53,949 bases of DNA from Rahnella woolbedingensis (GCF_003602095.1 NZ_RAHH01000032.1:1-53949); one strand, 5' to 3'; shown: positions 9,278 to 20,894, numbered from the stretch's first letter. Notes: generated by a model from the letters alone, not told the origin. Numbers and translations are program-made.

Positions 9278-9607
9278 TTATTTCAGCGGAGCCAGGCTGG
9301 CGTAATACGCCGACAAATCGCTGATATCCTGATCCGACAATGATGAACTGAATGCCTGCATCACTCCGGCCTGCCCGCCACTTCGCTCACCTTTTTTATA
9401 AGCGTGTAACGAAAGCGCCAGATAATCTGCATTTTGCCCTGCCAGTTTAGGGTAGATAGAATTTACCGCCTGCCCCTTTGCGCCGTGACACGCCGCGCAA
9501 CTGGCTGATTTTGACTGCCCGTCAGCCACATTTCCGCCGGCCAGAGCCGGTAAACTGACCAGCATAAGGGTCGCTATTGCTGTCAGACTTCTCATCACAA
9601 CCAACAT
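9278..9607 (-). CDS. Small periplasmic c-type cytochrome (c553/c4-like)
   Basis: Predicted exported monohaem cytochrome of 109 residues. ATG 9607 is chosen because GGGGA lies six bases before it; in-frame GTG codons just upstream and an ATG at 9595 are alternatives. A signal peptide ends near ALA (21-23). The haem motif CAACH is at 37-41, the YPKLAGQ block typical of c4/c553 cytochromes follows, and the probable axial Met is 83. Only 49 bp separate it from the tilS stop upstream. Its electron partner is unknown; no oxidase or nitrate/nitrite gene is nearby. E. coli K-12 lacks a gene here. Confidence 0.85.
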   Translation of the reverse strand: MLVVMRSLTAIATLMLVSLPALAGGNVADGQSKSASCAACHGAKGQAVNSIYPKLAGQNADYLALSLHAYKKGERSGGQAGVMQAFSSSLSDQDISDLSAYYASLAPLK

Positions 9608-9656
9608 CACCACTCCCCGGGCGTATAAGAACTGCCCAATATTAACTTATCTTTAA

Positions 9657-11000
9657 TTACGCCACGTACCAGACGATCCGCCACTGCGCTTCGTTATTTT
9701 CAGTCAGGGCCTGGCGGGTGATAAACCATCCCGGTGCGGCCATCAGTTGCTCATTGTAATAAATCAATGGAATACGATCGCGCTGCCACGGCGGAACACC
9801 CAGTTCCGACCAGAGTTTTTTCGCCTGACGCGCACGATCCCGCCCGACTTTTTCAATAGATCCCTGCGCCTGAAAACGTACGGTGATCTTCTCATCAGCG
9901 TGAGGCTGGCGGATCAGACAACCATCCGCTTGCGTACGGGGATCAATATCGATTTCCAGAAAGCCCAGCCCGTCCGGCAGCATTAATTTTTCGCACGGAT
10001 CCCAGCAGATAATCTGATCTTTCAGTGACTGGAATTCCGGTAATAAATACAGACGCTGACGAAAACGCCTGATAACCATGCCTCCCAGTACTAACTGCGC
10101 CTGTGCATCTTCGCGGCTTAATGCCACTTCATCCCATATTCTTTGCAACTGCTCGCGCGAAGGCATTTTTTCACCGAGCAAAGCCAGCCAGCGGCGCATT
10201 AATGCAGAGCGTCTGACAGCTGAAAACGCCTTGAGACCCTCGACCGACAAACTCCTCTGTCCATCAACCAAAACATTGAGGGATTCATTGAGCAACTCGT
10301 CCAGTAGGGATTCCTGTTCTGCGCAAAGCAGTGCGCTGCGGGTGGCAGCCTGAGCAAAGTGCGGCCAGCGATCATACAGCGCGGGCAGGATCTCCAGCCG
10401 CAGGAAGTTGCGATCAAAGCGGGCATCACCGTTACTGTCGTCCTCGATCCAGCTCAGCTGAGACCGGGCCGCAAATTCTTCAAGCTGCTCACGGGTAAGG
10501 TCGAGCAGAGGGCGTAACAAACGATAACCGTGCGCTGAACTGTCCGCGCTCATCGCGGAAAGACCCGCCGGGCCGCTGCCACGCTTAAGCGCCAGCATAA
10601 AGGTTTCACACTGATCGTTGAGATGCTGCGCAGTCAGTAAGATTTCATTGCTGACCAGATTGTCGGCAAATGCCTGATATCGCGCCGTTCTCGCGGCAGC
10701 TTCTGTACCGCCGTTTTGCGCATCAATATGCACTTTGACGGCAGAAAAAGTGATCTTCCGTTGCTGACAAAACTCCTGGCAGTGTTCCACCCAGTCATCG
10801 GCAAACTGACTTAACCCATGATGAATATGAAGCGCCCGCAGTTCGATTTCCGGCAGTGTGGTATCACGTAACTCTGCCAGCCCGGCCAGCAGGACGGATG
10901 AATCCAGCCCGCCGCTGAACGCCACGCAAAGTTTGCGTCCGTCACCGATTTTATGGCGCAGATGTTCGGTCAGAAATGTCGCAGCAGTTTTTGAGTTCAT
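9657..11000 (-). CDS. tilS: tRNA(Ile)-lysidine synthase
   Basis: Essential cytosolic enzyme that converts C34 of tRNA-Ile(CAU) to lysidine, changing both codon and amino-acid identity. The N-terminal PP-loop motif SGGLDS is at residues 29-34, with the N-type ATPase fold over the first 220 residues and the TilS C-terminal domains beyond. I start at ATG 11000 (MNSKTAATF, 447 residues), 7 bp after the gloA2 stop; a longer reading to 11039 would overlap gloA2. It is slightly longer than the E. coli enzyme. Confidence 0.95.
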   Translation of the reverse strand: MNSKTAATFLTEHLRHKIGDGRKLCVAFSGGLDSSVLLAGLAELRDTTLPEIELRALHIHHGLSQFADDWVEHCQEFCQQRKITFSAVKVHIDAQNGGTEAAARTARYQAFADNLVSNEILLTAQHLNDQCETFMLALKRGSGPAGLSAMSADSSAHGYRLLRPLLDLTREQLEEFAARSQLSWIEDDSNGDARFDRNFLRLEILPALYDRWPHFAQAATRSALLCAEQESLLDELLNESLNVLVDGQRSLSVEGLKAFSAVRRSALMRRWLALLGEKMPSREQLQRIWDEVALSREDAQAQLVLGGMVIRRFRQRLYLLPEFQSLKDQIICWDPCEKLMLPDGLGFLEIDIDPRTQADGCLIRQPHADEKITVRFQAQGSIEKVGRDRARQAKKLWSELGVPPWQRDRIPLIYYNEQLMAAPGWFITRQALTENNEAQWRIVWYVA

Positions 11001-11007
11001 AGAATGA

Positions 11008-11397
11008 TCAGGATTCGTACAATTCCAGCGGCAAGCCATCCGGGTCGTTAAAGAACGTGAATTTTTTACCGGTGTAGGGATCTATTCGTACCGTTTCACA
11101 GACGACACCCGCGGTAGTGAGCGCTGAAATGGACTGTTCGATATCATCAACGCTAAATGCCAGATGCCGCAATCCACAGGCTTCCGGGCGGCTTGGACGC
11201 GCCGGCGGCTGCGGAAAACTAAACAGTTCTAAGGTGTACTGACCGTTGAGCGCCAGATCGGCTTTCCAGGAATCACGCTCTTCACGATAAAACTCGCCCA
11301 GTAATGTGAACCCGAGAATGTCGCAGTAAAAATGTTTGCTGGCCTGATAATCGGATCCAATAACAGCGATATGGTGGATCTGGCGAAGAGTAAGCAT
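11008..11397 (-). CDS. gloA2: VOC-family glyoxalase-like protein GloA2 (YaeR)
   Basis: A 129-residue single-domain vicinal-oxygen-chelate protein, closest to E. coli YaeR, which is annotated as glyoxalase-like without a proven substrate. Family blocks seen are HHIAVIGSDY, FYCDILGF, GLRHLAFSVDD and a C-terminal DPDGLPLELYE with a likely metal-ligand Glu. ATG 11397 matches the E. coli start and has AGGA upstream; ATG 11403 is too close to that site. It lies between ldcC and tilS, as in E. coli. Confidence 0.9.
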   Translation of the reverse strand: MLTLRQIHHIAVIGSDYQASKHFYCDILGFTLLGEFYREERDSWKADLALNGQYTLELFSFPQPPARPSRPEACGLRHLAFSVDDIEQSISALTTAGVVCETVRIDPYTGKKFTFFNDPDGLPLELYES

Positions 11398-11455
11398 AGT
11401 CATGTCCTGTTGATTTCTGAGGTGAACGTTACTCAGGCTGTCCGGAGTCGTCAAT

Positions 11456-11477
11456 AAAAAGCCCTCACGAAGAGGGC
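11456..11477 (-). terminator. Intrinsic terminator after ldcC
   Basis: Minus strand: stem GCCCTC / GAGGGC (11477-11461) with a short TTCGT loop, then TTTTT. It separates ldcC from gloA2-tilS. Confidence 0.75.
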
Positions 11478-11483
11478 CATTTG

Positions 11484-13631
11484 TTACTCCACTTCCGGAA
11501 GTTTTAAGACTTTCACCAGATAGCGCCCGTCTTCTGTGAGACGCGTTCCATGAATATCGGTTTCAAAACCGGGGTAACGCTCGCCTATTGAGCACAGCAT
11601 AATCAGGAAATCGAGCACCGCGCGGCTTTCCTCGGTGATCATCTCTCCCGGCATCACCACCGGCACACCCGGAGGATAAGGCAGGATCATGTTGGCTGAC
11701 ACTTTGCCGATCAGCTCATCGATATCACATTCATCAATGTGCCCGCGAACCTGATGCTGGAACATTTCATACGGTGTCATTTTCATTTCCGGCAGCACTT
11801 CAAAGGCTTCCAGCATTAAACGCGGCAGGTCATGACGGACGATCAGCTTGTGGATCCCCTGCGCCAGATCCTGAATACGCATATTGCGGTAGAAATCAGG
11901 ATCTTCCGCATACAGATCTGGCAGCATATTCTTGACCCGCAGATTGAGATCGTAACTGCGTTTGAAATCAGTCAGACCGCGCATCAGGCTCATAGACTTG
12001 GTTTTATCAATGCCGATACTGAACAGGAAAAGCAGGTTATAGGGCCCCGTTTTCTCCACCACGACACCGCGCTCATCGAGGAATTTCGCCACTAACGCTG
12101 CCGGGATCCCCTCTTCTTCCAGCTTACCCATTTCATTCATGCCGGGTGTCAGAATGGTCACTTTGATCGGATCCAGATACATATGATCAGTATCAGCATT
12201 GGCGAAACCATGCCAGTTTTGATCCGGATTCAGTGGCCAGCATTCAGCTTCGTCAATATGTTCCGGCTGCCAGATATCGAAGAACCAGCCGTCAGTTTCT
12301 TCACGCAGTCTTTGGATCTCTTTACGAAAATGCAGCGCACGTTCCACCGAGCGGTTGATCAGGCGCCGTCCGGGATTCCCGCGCAGCATCGCCGCCGCGG
12401 TTTCCGCTGAGGCCACAATGCCGTAGTTTGGCGACGTCGTGGTGTGCATCATATAGGCTTCATTAAAGGTGCTCTCGTTGTAATCACCTTTAATGTGGAT
12501 CATCGAAGCCTGCGAGAAAGCCGCCAGCAATTTGTGCGTCGACTGCGTTTCGTAGATGACTTTCCCCGGGATCCGTTCGCCGCTCATTCCGCTTTTGCCA
12601 TCATAAATAGGATGGAAGTTGGTGTAGGGCACCCATGCGGAATCGAAATGAATCGACGGAACATCCAGGGTATTTTTGATGTAATCGGTGTTGTACAGCA
12701 GGCCATCGTACGTGGAATTAGTAATGACGGCGTGAACCGGCCAGGTGGCATTCACGGTCTGGGCAATTTTTTCTTCGATGCTCTCGCGGGTAAATTCACG
12801 CTGCGGGATCCCGCCAAGAATGCCGTAAGCATTGCGGTTCGGGCGCAAATAGATCGGCACGATATTGGTCATCATCATCAGATGCGCGAGTGATTTATGA
12901 CAGTTACGGTCAATGAGCACCGTACTTCCGGCAGGCGCTGCATACATGCCGACTATTTTGTTGGCAGTCGACGTACCGTTGGTGACGATATAACTCTGTT
13001 CAGAGCCGAACGTTCGCGCGATATATTCTTCAGCTTCCAGATGCGGGCCGGTGTGATCGAGCAGAGAACCCAACTCAGTGACCGAAATCGACACATCTGC
13101 TTTCAGCGTTTTCGCTCCGAAAAAATCATAGAACAGCGTTCCTACCGGACTTTTTAAAAAGGCCGTACCGGCCATATGTCCCGGCGTACAAAAGGTGTAC
13201 TTCCCCTCTTCCACATAGGTGAATAGGGCTTTCGTCAGCGGCGGCGTAATCGTGTCGATGTACTCATCGGTGTACTGACGGACGCGTTTAGCGATATCGT
13301 CGGCCGCACTCAGGGCATATTCAAAGAAATACAGCACCATACGCATTTCATTGACATCAACGTCCAGCGTCGAATGCGTATTGATAAATGCATACAGAGG
13401 CAGATATTCATTCAGCTCGTTAATTTCTGTACACAGCTCTTCACTGTGCTGATCCCAGTCGAAAATCGCGCCGCAGATCCGGGCATTGTTTTCGATGAGT
13501 TTGAGTAAGTCAGCCCGGTCACGCGGATAAATTATCTGAAACCCAAGAAGCGTCAGTGCGCTATCCAGTTCACGGATTGGCTCCTCTTTATAGTAAGCCC
13601 CGTCCGGGCGCATGATAGCGATAATATTCAT
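11484..13631 (-). CDS. ldcC: Lysine decarboxylase (constitutive type)
   Basis: A 715-residue PLP enzyme that turns lysine into cadaverine. Domain order: an N-terminal response-regulator-like wing (about 1-130), then the fold-type I catalytic core with the PLP lysine in STHK (near 367), and a C-terminal domain. The position between accA and gloA2 is that of ldcC in E. coli, and no cadB antiporter or cadC regulator is adjacent, so I favour LdcC over acid-induced CadA. Length alone (715, like CadA) cannot decide. Confidence 0.92.
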   Translation of the reverse strand: MNIIAIMRPDGAYYKEEPIRELDSALTLLGFQIIYPRDRADLLKLIENNARICGAIFDWDQHSEELCTEINELNEYLPLYAFINTHSTLDVDVNEMRMVLYFFEYALSAADDIAKRVRQYTDEYIDTITPPLTKALFTYVEEGKYTFCTPGHMAGTAFLKSPVGTLFYDFFGAKTLKADVSISVTELGSLLDHTGPHLEAEEYIARTFGSEQSYIVTNGTSTANKIVGMYAAPAGSTVLIDRNCHKSLAHLMMMTNIVPIYLRPNRNAYGILGGIPQREFTRESIEEKIAQTVNATWPVHAVITNSTYDGLLYNTDYIKNTLDVPSIHFDSAWVPYTNFHPIYDGKSGMSGERIPGKVIYETQSTHKLLAAFSQASMIHIKGDYNESTFNEAYMMHTTTSPNYGIVASAETAAAMLRGNPGRRLINRSVERALHFRKEIQRLREETDGWFFDIWQPEHIDEAECWPLNPDQNWHGFANADTDHMYLDPIKVTILTPGMNEMGKLEEEGIPAALVAKFLDERGVVVEKTGPYNLLFLFSIGIDKTKSMSLMRGLTDFKRSYDLNLRVKNMLPDLYAEDPDFYRNMRIQDLAQGIHKLIVRHDLPRLMLEAFEVLPEMKMTPYEMFQHQVRGHIDECDIDELIGKVSANMILPYPPGVPVVMPGEMITEESRAVLDFLIMLCSIGERYPGFETDIHGTRLTEDGRYLVKVLKLPEVE

Positions 13632-13772
13632 CTGACAAATCCTTCTGTTGTTTTTATCTCAGGTATTAATAGAAACACGGTTGGTCCCTGCTGTGTACCC
13701 CTTGCTGATGAGTTTGGGTCAAAACATAGGGTTTTAAGATTGCAGGAAAGTCTGAGCGGGAAAACAGACAAT

Positions 13773-13803
13773 AAAAAAGGCCATGCATCAGCATGGCCTT
13801 TTC
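13773..13803 (-). terminator. Intrinsic terminator after accA
   Basis: Minus strand: stem AAAAGGCCATGC / GCATGGCCTTTT with a 4-nt loop, then TTTTTTATT. It ends the long lpx-dnaE-accA transcript before ldcC. Confidence 0.87.
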
Positions 13804-13818
13804 GAAATCACTCGCAAA

Positions 13819-14778
13819 TCAGCAGTAGCCGTAAGTCATCAGACGCTGATAACGACGGTTGCGCAGTTCTTCAGTGCTGAGAACATCCAGATCGCTGAGA
13901 TCAGCTTCCAGTTGTGCACGCAGAGAAGCCGCCATAGCTTCCACGTTGCGGTGAGCGCCACCCAAAGGCTCCGGAATAACGGAGTCGATCAGTTTCAGCT
14001 CTTTCAGACGCGGTGCAACAATACCCATTGCTTCCGCAGCCAGTGGAGCCTTATCCGCGCTCTTCCACAAGATAGAAGCACAACCTTCCGGTGAAATGAC
14101 CGAATAGGTGCTGTATTGCAGCATGTTAACTTTATCGCCAACGCCAATAGCCAGTGCGCCACCGGAACCCCCTTCACCGATCACGGTGCAGATAACCGGT
14201 ACATTCAGGCGGGACATTTCGCGCAGGTTACGGGCGATAGCTTCAGACTGTCCACGTTCTTCAGCGCCAACGCCAGGATAAGCACCCGGAGTGTCGATGA
14301 AGGTAATGATTGGCAGTTTGAAGCGTTCGGCCATTTCCATCAGGCGTAACGCTTTGCGATACCCTTCCGGCGCAGGCATACCGAAGTTACGACGAATTTT
14401 CTCTTTGGTTTCACGGCCTTTCTGATGACCAATGATCATCACGGCACGTTCACCTAAACGGGCGATACCGCCAACGATAGCTTTATCGTCTGCATAGGCA
14501 CGGTCACCCGCCAGTTCATCAAAATCAGTAAAGATATGTTTGATATAATCCAGGGTATAAGGGCGACGAGGATGGCGCGCCAGTTGGGCAATTTGCCAGG
14601 CACCCAGATCAGAGAAAATCTTACGAGTCAGTTCAACGCTCTTTTCGCGCAAGCGTGCAACTTCTTCGTCAAGATTAATATCTAATTTTTCGTCTTGACG
14701 GCTGACTGCAGTCAGCGAGTCAATTTTCGCTTCCAGTTCCGCAATCGGCTGTTCAAAATCAAGAAAATTCAGACTCAT
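13819..14778 (-). CDS. accA: Acetyl-CoA carboxylase carboxyltransferase subunit alpha
   Basis: A 319-residue alpha subunit of the carboxyltransferase, which with AccD moves the carboxyl group from biotin-AccB to acetyl-CoA to give malonyl-CoA for fatty acid synthesis. The crotonase-like core shows GDRAYADD, the [15 protein letters not shown] block and the Gly-rich [15 protein letters not shown] stretch. The length equals that of E. coli AccA. It is 12 bp downstream of dnaE and is the last gene of the cluster before a strong terminator. Confidence 0.97.
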   Translation of the reverse strand: MSLNFLDFEQPIAELEAKIDSLTAVSRQDEKLDINLDEEVARLREKSVELTRKIFSDLGAWQIAQLARHPRRPYTLDYIKHIFTDFDELAGDRAYADDKAIVGGIARLGERAVMIIGHQKGRETKEKIRRNFGMPAPEGYRKALRLMEMAERFKLPIITFIDTPGAYPGVGAEERGQSEAIARNLREMSRLNVPVICTVIGEGGSGGALAIGVGDKVNMLQYSTYSVISPEGCASILWKSADKAPLAAEAMGIVAPRLKELKLIDSVIPEPLGGAHRNVEAMAASLRAQLEADLSDLDVLSTEELRNRRYQRLMTYGYC

Positions 14779-14790
14779 AGCATTCCTATT

Positions 14791-17700
14791 TTAGTCAAAT
14801 TCCAGTTCCACCTGCTCACTACCGACCAGGCCTCGCAAATCCAGCAACAGTTTGTCCGTTGGCGTAACACGCCATGACGCCCCGAATCGTAGCCGGGCTC
14901 TTGCGTTTTCTCGTTGGTAATACAGATGCACTGGTATCGTCCCCGATCGATGAGGTTCCAACGATTGGCGGAGACGGTTCAAAAGCTGGTCATCAATTTG
15001 CCTGTCAGTCAGCGATATAGCAAGACCGCGAGCATATTTTTCCCGTGCTTCACTGATGTCCATTACATCGCGGGCCATCATTTTAAGCCCGCCACTGAAG
15101 TCATCAAAGCTGACCTGTCCTGTGGCGATAAGGATACGGTCTTTTTCCAATAAATGCTGAAATTTTTCCAACGCTTCGGTGAACAACATGACTTCCAGAC
15201 GACCTGAGCGGTCATCCAGTGTACAAATCCCAATGCGGTTACCGCGCTTGGTGACCATAACGCGTGCAGCGAGCACCAGTCCCACTGCAACGGTCATTTT
15301 GCCCCGTTCCGTCGGGTGCATATCTTTCAGGCGCTGGCCGCCGCCATAACGCTCGATTTCTTTCAAATACTGGGTGATCGGATGGCCAGTCAGATATAAC
15401 CCGAGCGTTTCACGTTCGCCATCCAGCACCGTTTGTTCCGGCCACGGCATCACATTCGAGTAGGATTTTTCGACCTGTTCCGGCGCTTCGGCCAGAACAC
15501 CAAACATATCCACCTGACCAATCGCTTCAGCTTTAGCATGCTGATCAGCGGCTTTCAGTGCGTCCGGCAGAGAACTCATCAGTGCAGCGCGGTGCGGGCC
15601 TAAACGGTCAAAGGCACCGGACATGATCAGTTTTTCGAGAATACGTTTGTTCAGTTTTTTGACATCAGCACGCGCGCAGAGATCAAACAGCTCTTTGAAA
15701 TAGCCGCCCTCATTACGCGCCTCAATAATGGCTTCAATCGGACCTTCGCCCACGCCTTTGATAGCGCCAATGCCGTAAACAATTTCACCTTCGTCGTTCA
15801 CATGGAAATGGTACAGGCCGCTGTTGATATCAGGCGGCAGAATTTTCAGCCCCATACGCCAGCATTCGTCGACCAGACCGACCACTTTCTCGGTGTTATC
15901 CATATCCGCGGTCATTACCGCCGCCATGAATTCTGCCGGATAATGCGCTTTCAGCCATAGCGTCTGATATGACACTAACGCATAGGCCGCTGAGTGAGAT
16001 TTGTTAAAACCGTAACCGGCGAATTTTTCTACCAGATCGAAGATTTTAATCGCCAGTTCGCCGTCGATGCCGCGAGATTTCGCACCGTCTTCAAAACCGC
16101 CGCGCTGCTTGGCCATTTCAACCGGGTTTTTCTTACCCATCGCACGACGAAGCATGTCTGCGCCACCCAGCGAATAACCCGCCAGAACCTGCGCAATCTG
16201 CATGACCTGTTCCTGGTACAAGATGATGCCGTAAGTCGGCTCCAGCACAGGTTTCAGAGATTCATGCTGCCACTGGATATCCGGATAGGAAATCTCTTCG
16301 CGACCATGTTTACGGTCGATAAAGTTATCTACCATGCCTGACTGCAACGGCCCCGGACGGAACAGCGCCACCAGTGCGATCATGTCTTCGAAACTGTCGG
16401 GCTTGAGACGTTTGATCAGATCTTTCATGCCGCGCGATTCAAGCTGGAATACCGCTGTGGTTTCCGAACGTTGCAGCATTTCGAAACTTTTCTTGTCATC
16501 GAGCGGGATGGCAGCAATGTCCAGCGGTGGCTCACCGGTTTTCTCGCGGCGGGCGTTAATCATTGCCAGCGCCCAGTCGATGATGGTCAGCGTACGCAGG
16601 CCGAGGAAGTCAAACTTCACCAGCCCGGCATATTCCACGTCGTTTTTATCGAACTGTGTAACCGGATGGTTACCTTCGGCATCGCAATAAAGCGGCGCGA
16701 AGTCGGTAATTTTGGTTGGCGCGATGACCACCCCACCGGCGTGTTTACCGGCATTACGGGTGACACCCTCCAGCTGACGGGCCATGTCGATCAGCGACTT
16801 AACTTCCTCGTCAGCCTCATAAATCTCTGGCAACTGAGGTTCTGCGGCAAACGCTTTTTCCAGCGTCATCCCCGGATCAGGTGGCACCAGTTTTGAAATG
16901 CGGTCAACGAAACCATACGGGTGACCGAGGACGCGCCCCACATCTCGGATAACCGCTTTGGCGGCCATCGTACCGAAAGTGATGATCTGCGAAACAGCTT
17001 CACGACCGTACATTTCAGAGACGTGATCGATTACCCGGTCGCGCTTTTCCATGCAGAAGTCGACGTCAAAGTCGGGCATGGAAACACGCTCAGGGTTAAG
17101 GAAACGTTCGAACAGCAGGTCAAACTCCAGCGGATCCAGATCGGTAATTTTCAGCGCATACGCCACCAAAGAACCCGCACCGGAACCACGTCCCGGTCCG
17201 ACCGGCACGCTGTTATCTTTCGACCACTGGATGAATTCCATTACGATCAGGAAGTATCCCGGGAATCCCATCTGGTTGATAACGCCGAGTTCGATGTCCA
17301 GACGTTCGTCGTATTCAACCCGTTTTTCAGCACGCACTTGCGGATCAGGGAATAAAAACTCGAGACGCTCTTCCAGACCGATTTTCGATTTCTCGACCAG
17401 GAAATCTGCCGTGGTCATATCGCCGGTCGGGAATTGAGGCAGGAAATATTCGCCCAGACGGATGGTCACGTTACAGCGTTTGGCGATTTCCACGCTGTTT
17501 TGCAGCGCTTCAGGAACATCTTCAAACAGCTCGCACATTTCGTCTTCACTGCGCATATATTGCTGCGAAGTGTAATTACGCGGACGTTTGGGATCGTCGA
17601 GAGTAAAACCGTCGTGGATTGCGACGCGGATTTCATGGGCATCAAAATCGGTCGGCACCATAAACCGCACATCGTTAGTGGCCACGACCGGCAAACCACG

Positions 17701-18273
17701 CTCTGTCGCCAGTGCCACGGCAGCATGAAGATAGTTTTCTTCTTCTGCGCGGCCGGTGCGGATTAATTCGAGGTAATAGCGGTCAGGGAAATATTGCTGG
17801 TAGAAATCCAGACACTGATTCACTTGCAAATCATTGCCGCGGGTCAGGAACTTGCCGACGTCGCCCATTCTCGCGCCGGAAAGCAGGATCAGGCCTTCGT
17901 TCAGCTCAGCCATCCACTCGAGGTCGACAATGGGTCCGGCAGCGCCATAACCGCGCTGATAGGCTCTGGAGATGAGCAACGTCAGATTCTGGTAGCCCTG
18001 ATTATTCATCGCCAGAACGGTCAGTTGAGCCAGCTCATCGCCGAGGATTTCACTCTGAACATTCAGGTCTGCGCCGATAATCGGCTTAATGCCGGCACCG
18101 TGCGCGGCGCCGTAAAATTTTACCAGTCCGCAAAGGTTGGTGAAATCTGTAATCGCCAGAGCGGGCATGCCGAGTGACGCTGCGCATTTCACCAGCGGGC
18201 CCACTTTCGCGAGCCCATCCACCATGGAATAGTCGCTATGTACACGCAGATGAATAAAACGAGGTTCGGCCAT
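14791..18273 (-). CDS. dnaE: DNA polymerase III alpha subunit
   Basis: The 1160-residue replicative polymerase of the Pol III holoenzyme. The N-terminal PHP domain begins with HLRVHSDYS (8-16). The catalytic Asp pair is in PDFDVDF (near 400), [11 protein letters not shown] lies in the palm, and a clamp-binding motif QVDMFG sits near residue 920. An OB domain and tau-binding tail follow. The length equals E. coli DnaE. About 70 bp separate it from rnhB, and accA follows after 12 bp. Confidence 0.98.
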   Translation of the reverse strand: MAEPRFIHLRVHSDYSMVDGLAKVGPLVKCAASLGMPALAITDFTNLCGLVKFYGAAHGAGIKPIIGADLNVQSEILGDELAQLTVLAMNNQGYQNLTLLISRAYQRGYGAAGPIVDLEWMAELNEGLILLSGARMGDVGKFLTRGNDLQVNQCLDFYQQYFPDRYYLELIRTGRAEEENYLHAAVALATERGLPVVATNDVRFMVPTDFDAHEIRVAIHDGFTLDDPKRPRNYTSQQYMRSEDEMCELFEDVPEALQNSVEIAKRCNVTIRLGEYFLPQFPTGDMTTADFLVEKSKIGLEERLEFLFPDPQVRAEKRVEYDERLDIELGVINQMGFPGYFLIVMEFIQWSKDNSVPVGPGRGSGAGSLVAYALKITDLDPLEFDLLFERFLNPERVSMPDFDVDFCMEKRDRVIDHVSEMYGREAVSQIITFGTMAAKAVIRDVGRVLGHPYGFVDRISKLVPPDPGMTLEKAFAAEPQLPEIYEADEEVKSLIDMARQLEGVTRNAGKHAGGVVIAPTKITDFAPLYCDAEGNHPVTQFDKNDVEYAGLVKFDFLGLRTLTIIDWALAMINARREKTGEPPLDIAAIPLDDKKSFEMLQRSETTAVFQLESRGMKDLIKRLKPDSFEDMIALVALFRPGPLQSGMVDNFIDRKHGREEISYPDIQWQHESLKPVLEPTYGIILYQEQVMQIAQVLAGYSLGGADMLRRAMGKKNPVEMAKQRGGFEDGAKSRGIDGELAIKIFDLVEKFAGYGFNKSHSAAYALVSYQTLWLKAHYPAEFMAAVMTADMDNTEKVVGLVDECWRMGLKILPPDINSGLYHFHVNDEGEIVYGIGAIKGVGEGPIEAIIEARNEGGYFKELFDLCARADVKKLNKRILEKLIMSGAFDRLGPHRAALMSSLPDALKAADQHAKAEAIGQVDMFGVLAEAPEQVEKSYSNVMPWPEQTVLDGERETLGLYLTGHPITQYLKEIERYGGGQRLKDMHPTERGKMTVAVGLVLAARVMVTKRGNRIGICTLDDRSGRLEVMLFTEALEKFQHLLEKDRILIATGQVSFDDFSGGLKMMARDVMDISEAREKYARGLAISLTDRQIDDQLLNRLRQSLEPHRSGTIPVHLYYQRENARARLRFGASWRVTPTDKLLLDLRGLVGSEQVELEFD

Positions 18274-18343
18274 ATCCAGAGTCCAGAAATGAGTGAATTA
18301 AGGGTTGTATACCCCGCAAAACGGGGCAGGAACAAGTGACGCG

Positions 18344-18940
18344 TTATGCCAGCCCGAGCGCGCGTTTCACCGGAGAGAAACTTCGACGGTGATGTGCTGT
18401 TGCTCCAAGGCGGGCAAGGCTTTCGAGATGCACCGGCGTCGGGTAACCTTTGTGCTTCGCAAAACCATATTCAGGGAACTGAAGATCCAGTTCAACCATT
18501 TCGCGATCGCGGGTGACTTTAGCCAGAATGGAAGCAGCGCTGATTTCAGCGACCTTGCTATCCCCTTTCACCACCGCCTGTGACGCCATCGGAAGTTTAG
18601 GGCAGCGGTTGCCATCAATCAGCACCATATCAGGCGTGATACCCAAACCAGCAACCGCTCTTTGCATGGCCAGCATGGTGGCATGCAGAATATTCAGTTC
18701 ATCGATTTCATGCGGTTCCGCACGCCCGAGACTCCAGGCCAGCGCTTTCTCTTTAATTTCGATGTATAACGCCTCACGGCGCTTTTCAGACAGTTTTTTA
18801 GAATCCGCCAGGCCTTTAATCGGATTGGCCGGATCGAGGATCACCGCAGCTGTTACCACAGCGCCCACTAACGGGCCGCGACCCACTTCATCCACACCCG
18901 CAATACATACGGCCTGCGGATAGATAAATAAATCACTCAT
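18344..18940 (-). CDS. rnhB: Ribonuclease HII
   Basis: A 198-residue enzyme that cuts the RNA strand of RNA/DNA hybrids and starts ribonucleotide excision. The signature [10 protein letters not shown] (15-24) supplies the first catalytic Asp and Glu; further acidic residues are in LIDGN and the C-terminal half. The start ATG overlaps the lpxB stop by 8 bp, suggesting coupling inside the lpxA-lpxB-rnhB-dnaE run. Confidence 0.97.
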   Translation of the reverse strand: MSDLFIYPQAVCIAGVDEVGRGPLVGAVVTAAVILDPANPIKGLADSKKLSEKRREALYIEIKEKALAWSLGRAEPHEIDELNILHATMLAMQRAVAGLGITPDMVLIDGNRCPKLPMASQAVVKGDSKVAEISAASILAKVTRDREMVELDLQFPEYGFAKHKGYPTPVHLESLARLGATAHHRRSFSPVKRALGLA

Positions 18941-20084
18941 GGTTTGCCAGCTCCATCACCGCCTGAGCAGCCTGTTCATCTGCATCACGACGGATGCTTT
19001 CATGCAGTTCAAGGAACGTCTCACGCAGCGCATGGCTTTTCTCGCCACCGGCCAGTAAAGGCAACAAAGCAGCAGAAAGCTTTTCAGGCACACATTCGGT
19101 TTGCAGTAATTCGGTGACAATTTCCCGTCTTGCCAGCAAGTTTGGCAATGAAACATACGGTGTTTTCACCAGACGCTTTGCCAGCCAGAAAGTGAACGGT
19201 TTCATGCGATAGCCCACTACCATCGGACATTTCGCCAGCATACATTCGAGTGCTGCCGTCCCGGATGCCAGCAAAGCCGCATCGCTGGCAATCATCGCAT
19301 CCCGGCCCTGGCCATCGAGCAAGTGAGCGGGCAAATCAGGCGCAATTTCAGCCTTGATACGCTCGAACTGCTCGCGACGTTTCGCGTTCACCAGGGGTAC
19401 CACGATGTGCAAATCAGGATAAGTTTCCCGCAACTGCAACGCGGTTTTAAGGAAATCTGCGCTGAGCATTTCCACTTCCGCATGGCGGCTTCCCGGCAAT
19501 AACGCCAGGCAGTGAACATCATCAGGTATCCCCAGCACCAGACGTGCCGCCTGTTTATCAGGATGCAACGGCATTGCATCGGCCATGGTGTGGCCAATGA
19601 AACGGCAGGGAACGTTGAATTTGTCATAGAACGCTTTTTCGAACGGCAGGAATGCCAGAACTAAATCTGTCGCCTTACCAATTTTGAAAACGCGCTTTTG
19701 TCGCCAGGCCCAAACAGACGGGCTGACATAATGAATCGTGCGGATACCGCGCTGCTTTAAACGACCTTCCAGCGTGATGTTAAAATCCGGGGCATCGATG
19801 CCCACAAACACATCAGGCTTGAGTTCGCTAAAGCGTTGGGTCAGATCTTTGCGGATTTTCAACAGGCGTGGTAATCGTTCAAGAACTTCTACCACGCCCA
19901 TTACCGCCAGTTCTTCCATTTCGTACCAGGCTTCGCATCCTTCCGCCTGCATCAGCGGACCTGCGACACCCACAAAGCGGGCATCAGGATGATGCTTTTT
20001 CAAGGCCCGAATCAGCCCGGCGCCAAGAATGTCACCGGACGTTTCACCGGCCACCAGACCAATTGTCAGAACAGGCTTTTGCAT
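18933..20084 (-). CDS. lpxB: Lipid-A-disaccharide synthase
   Basis: A 383-residue peripheral inner-membrane glycosyltransferase (GT19) that joins UDP-2,3-diacylglucosamine and lipid X to form the lipid A disaccharide. Family blocks are [20 protein letters not shown] at the N-terminus, [19 protein letters not shown] and VGYRMKPFT. The N-terminal GETSGD is typical of LpxB. It starts 18 bp after lpxA and overlaps rnhB by 8 bp. Confidence 0.97.
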   Translation of the reverse strand: MQKPVLTIGLVAGETSGDILGAGLIRALKKHHPDARFVGVAGPLMQAEGCEAWYEMEELAVMGVVEVLERLPRLLKIRKDLTQRFSELKPDVFVGIDAPDFNITLEGRLKQRGIRTIHYVSPSVWAWRQKRVFKIGKATDLVLAFLPFEKAFYDKFNVPCRFIGHTMADAMPLHPDKQAARLVLGIPDDVHCLALLPGSRHAEVEMLSADFLKTALQLRETYPDLHIVVPLVNAKRREQFERIKAEIAPDLPAHLLDGQGRDAMIASDAALLASGTAALECMLAKCPMVVGYRMKPFTFWLAKRLVKTPYVSLPNLLARREIVTELLQTECVPEKLSAALLPLLAGGEKSHALRETFLELHESIRRDADEQAAQAVMELANHE

Positions 20085-20102
20085 TATTTTCCGTAGCGCA
20101 GA

Positions 20103-20891
20103 TCAGCGAATAATGCCGCGCGTTGAGCGGGCAAAGAAATCACTGAAGGGTTTAGCTTTCGGGAATTCAGCGGCAATTGCAGCGATTTCCGGTTGGGCTT
20201 CTTCCAGCGTTTTACCGCTGCGATACAGTAACTTATAGGCATTGCGGATAGCATGCAGATCGGCTTTTTCAAAACCACGACGCTTAAGCCCTTCGATATT
20301 GATACCGAATGGTGTCGCGTGGTTTCCTTGCGCAATCACAAACGGAGGAACGTCCTGGGCAACCCCGGAACACCCACCCACCATGACATGCGCGCCGATA
20401 ATACAGAACTGGTGCACCGCCGTCATACCGCCAATAATCGCGAAATCATCAATTTCGACGTGACCACCCAGGGTCGCGTTATTCGCCAAAATACAGCGAT
20501 TTCCAATGACGCAATCGTGGGCAATATGTGCGTTAACCATCAACAGGTTATCGCTGCCTACTTTTGTCAGACCACCGCCCTGAACGGTACCACGATGAAT
20601 GGTAACGCTCTCACGAATATTGTTGCGATCGCCGACCTCAACGCGTGTTGGTTCACCTGCATATTTCAGATCCTGGTTAATTTCACCAATGGAAACGAAC
20701 TGGAAAATGCGGTTATCGCGACCAATTTTGGTCACGCCATTAATCACTACGTGTGATTTAAGCTCAGTACCTTCACCAATTTCTACCTGGGAACCCACGT
20801 AGCAGAAAGGACCAATATGGGCTCCGGCGCCGATCACGGCACCGTCTTCAACAATAGCGCTTGGATGAATAAAGGCGGTTTTATCAATCAT
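20103..20891 (-). CDS. lpxA: UDP-N-acetylglucosamine O-acyltransferase
   Basis: A 262-residue trimeric left-handed beta-helix enzyme that catalyses the first step of lipid A synthesis, moving a hydroxyacyl chain from ACP to the 3-OH of UDP-GlcNAc. Many hexapeptide repeats fill the first 190 residues. The catalytic His125 lies in [11 protein letters not shown], with His122 nearby. The length equals E. coli LpxA. It is 3 bp after fabZ, which competes for the same hydroxymyristoyl-ACP. Confidence 0.97.
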   Translation of the reverse strand: MIDKTAFIHPSAIVEDGAVIGAGAHIGPFCYVGSQVEIGEGTELKSHVVINGVTKIGRDNRIFQFVSIGEINQDLKYAGEPTRVEVGDRNNIRESVTIHRGTVQGGGLTKVGSDNLLMVNAHIAHDCVIGNRCILANNATLGGHVEIDDFAIIGGMTAVHQFCIIGAHVMVGGCSGVAQDVPPFVIAQGNHATPFGINIEGLKRRGFEKADLHAIRNAYKLLYRSGKTLEEAQPEIAAIAAEFPKAKPFSDFFARSTRGIIR

Positions 20892-20894
20892 GTA

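Noticed and set aside
11484-13631. Possible acid-induced cadBA system
   Set aside because: No cadB or cadC beside the decarboxylase; the neighbours are those of ldcC.
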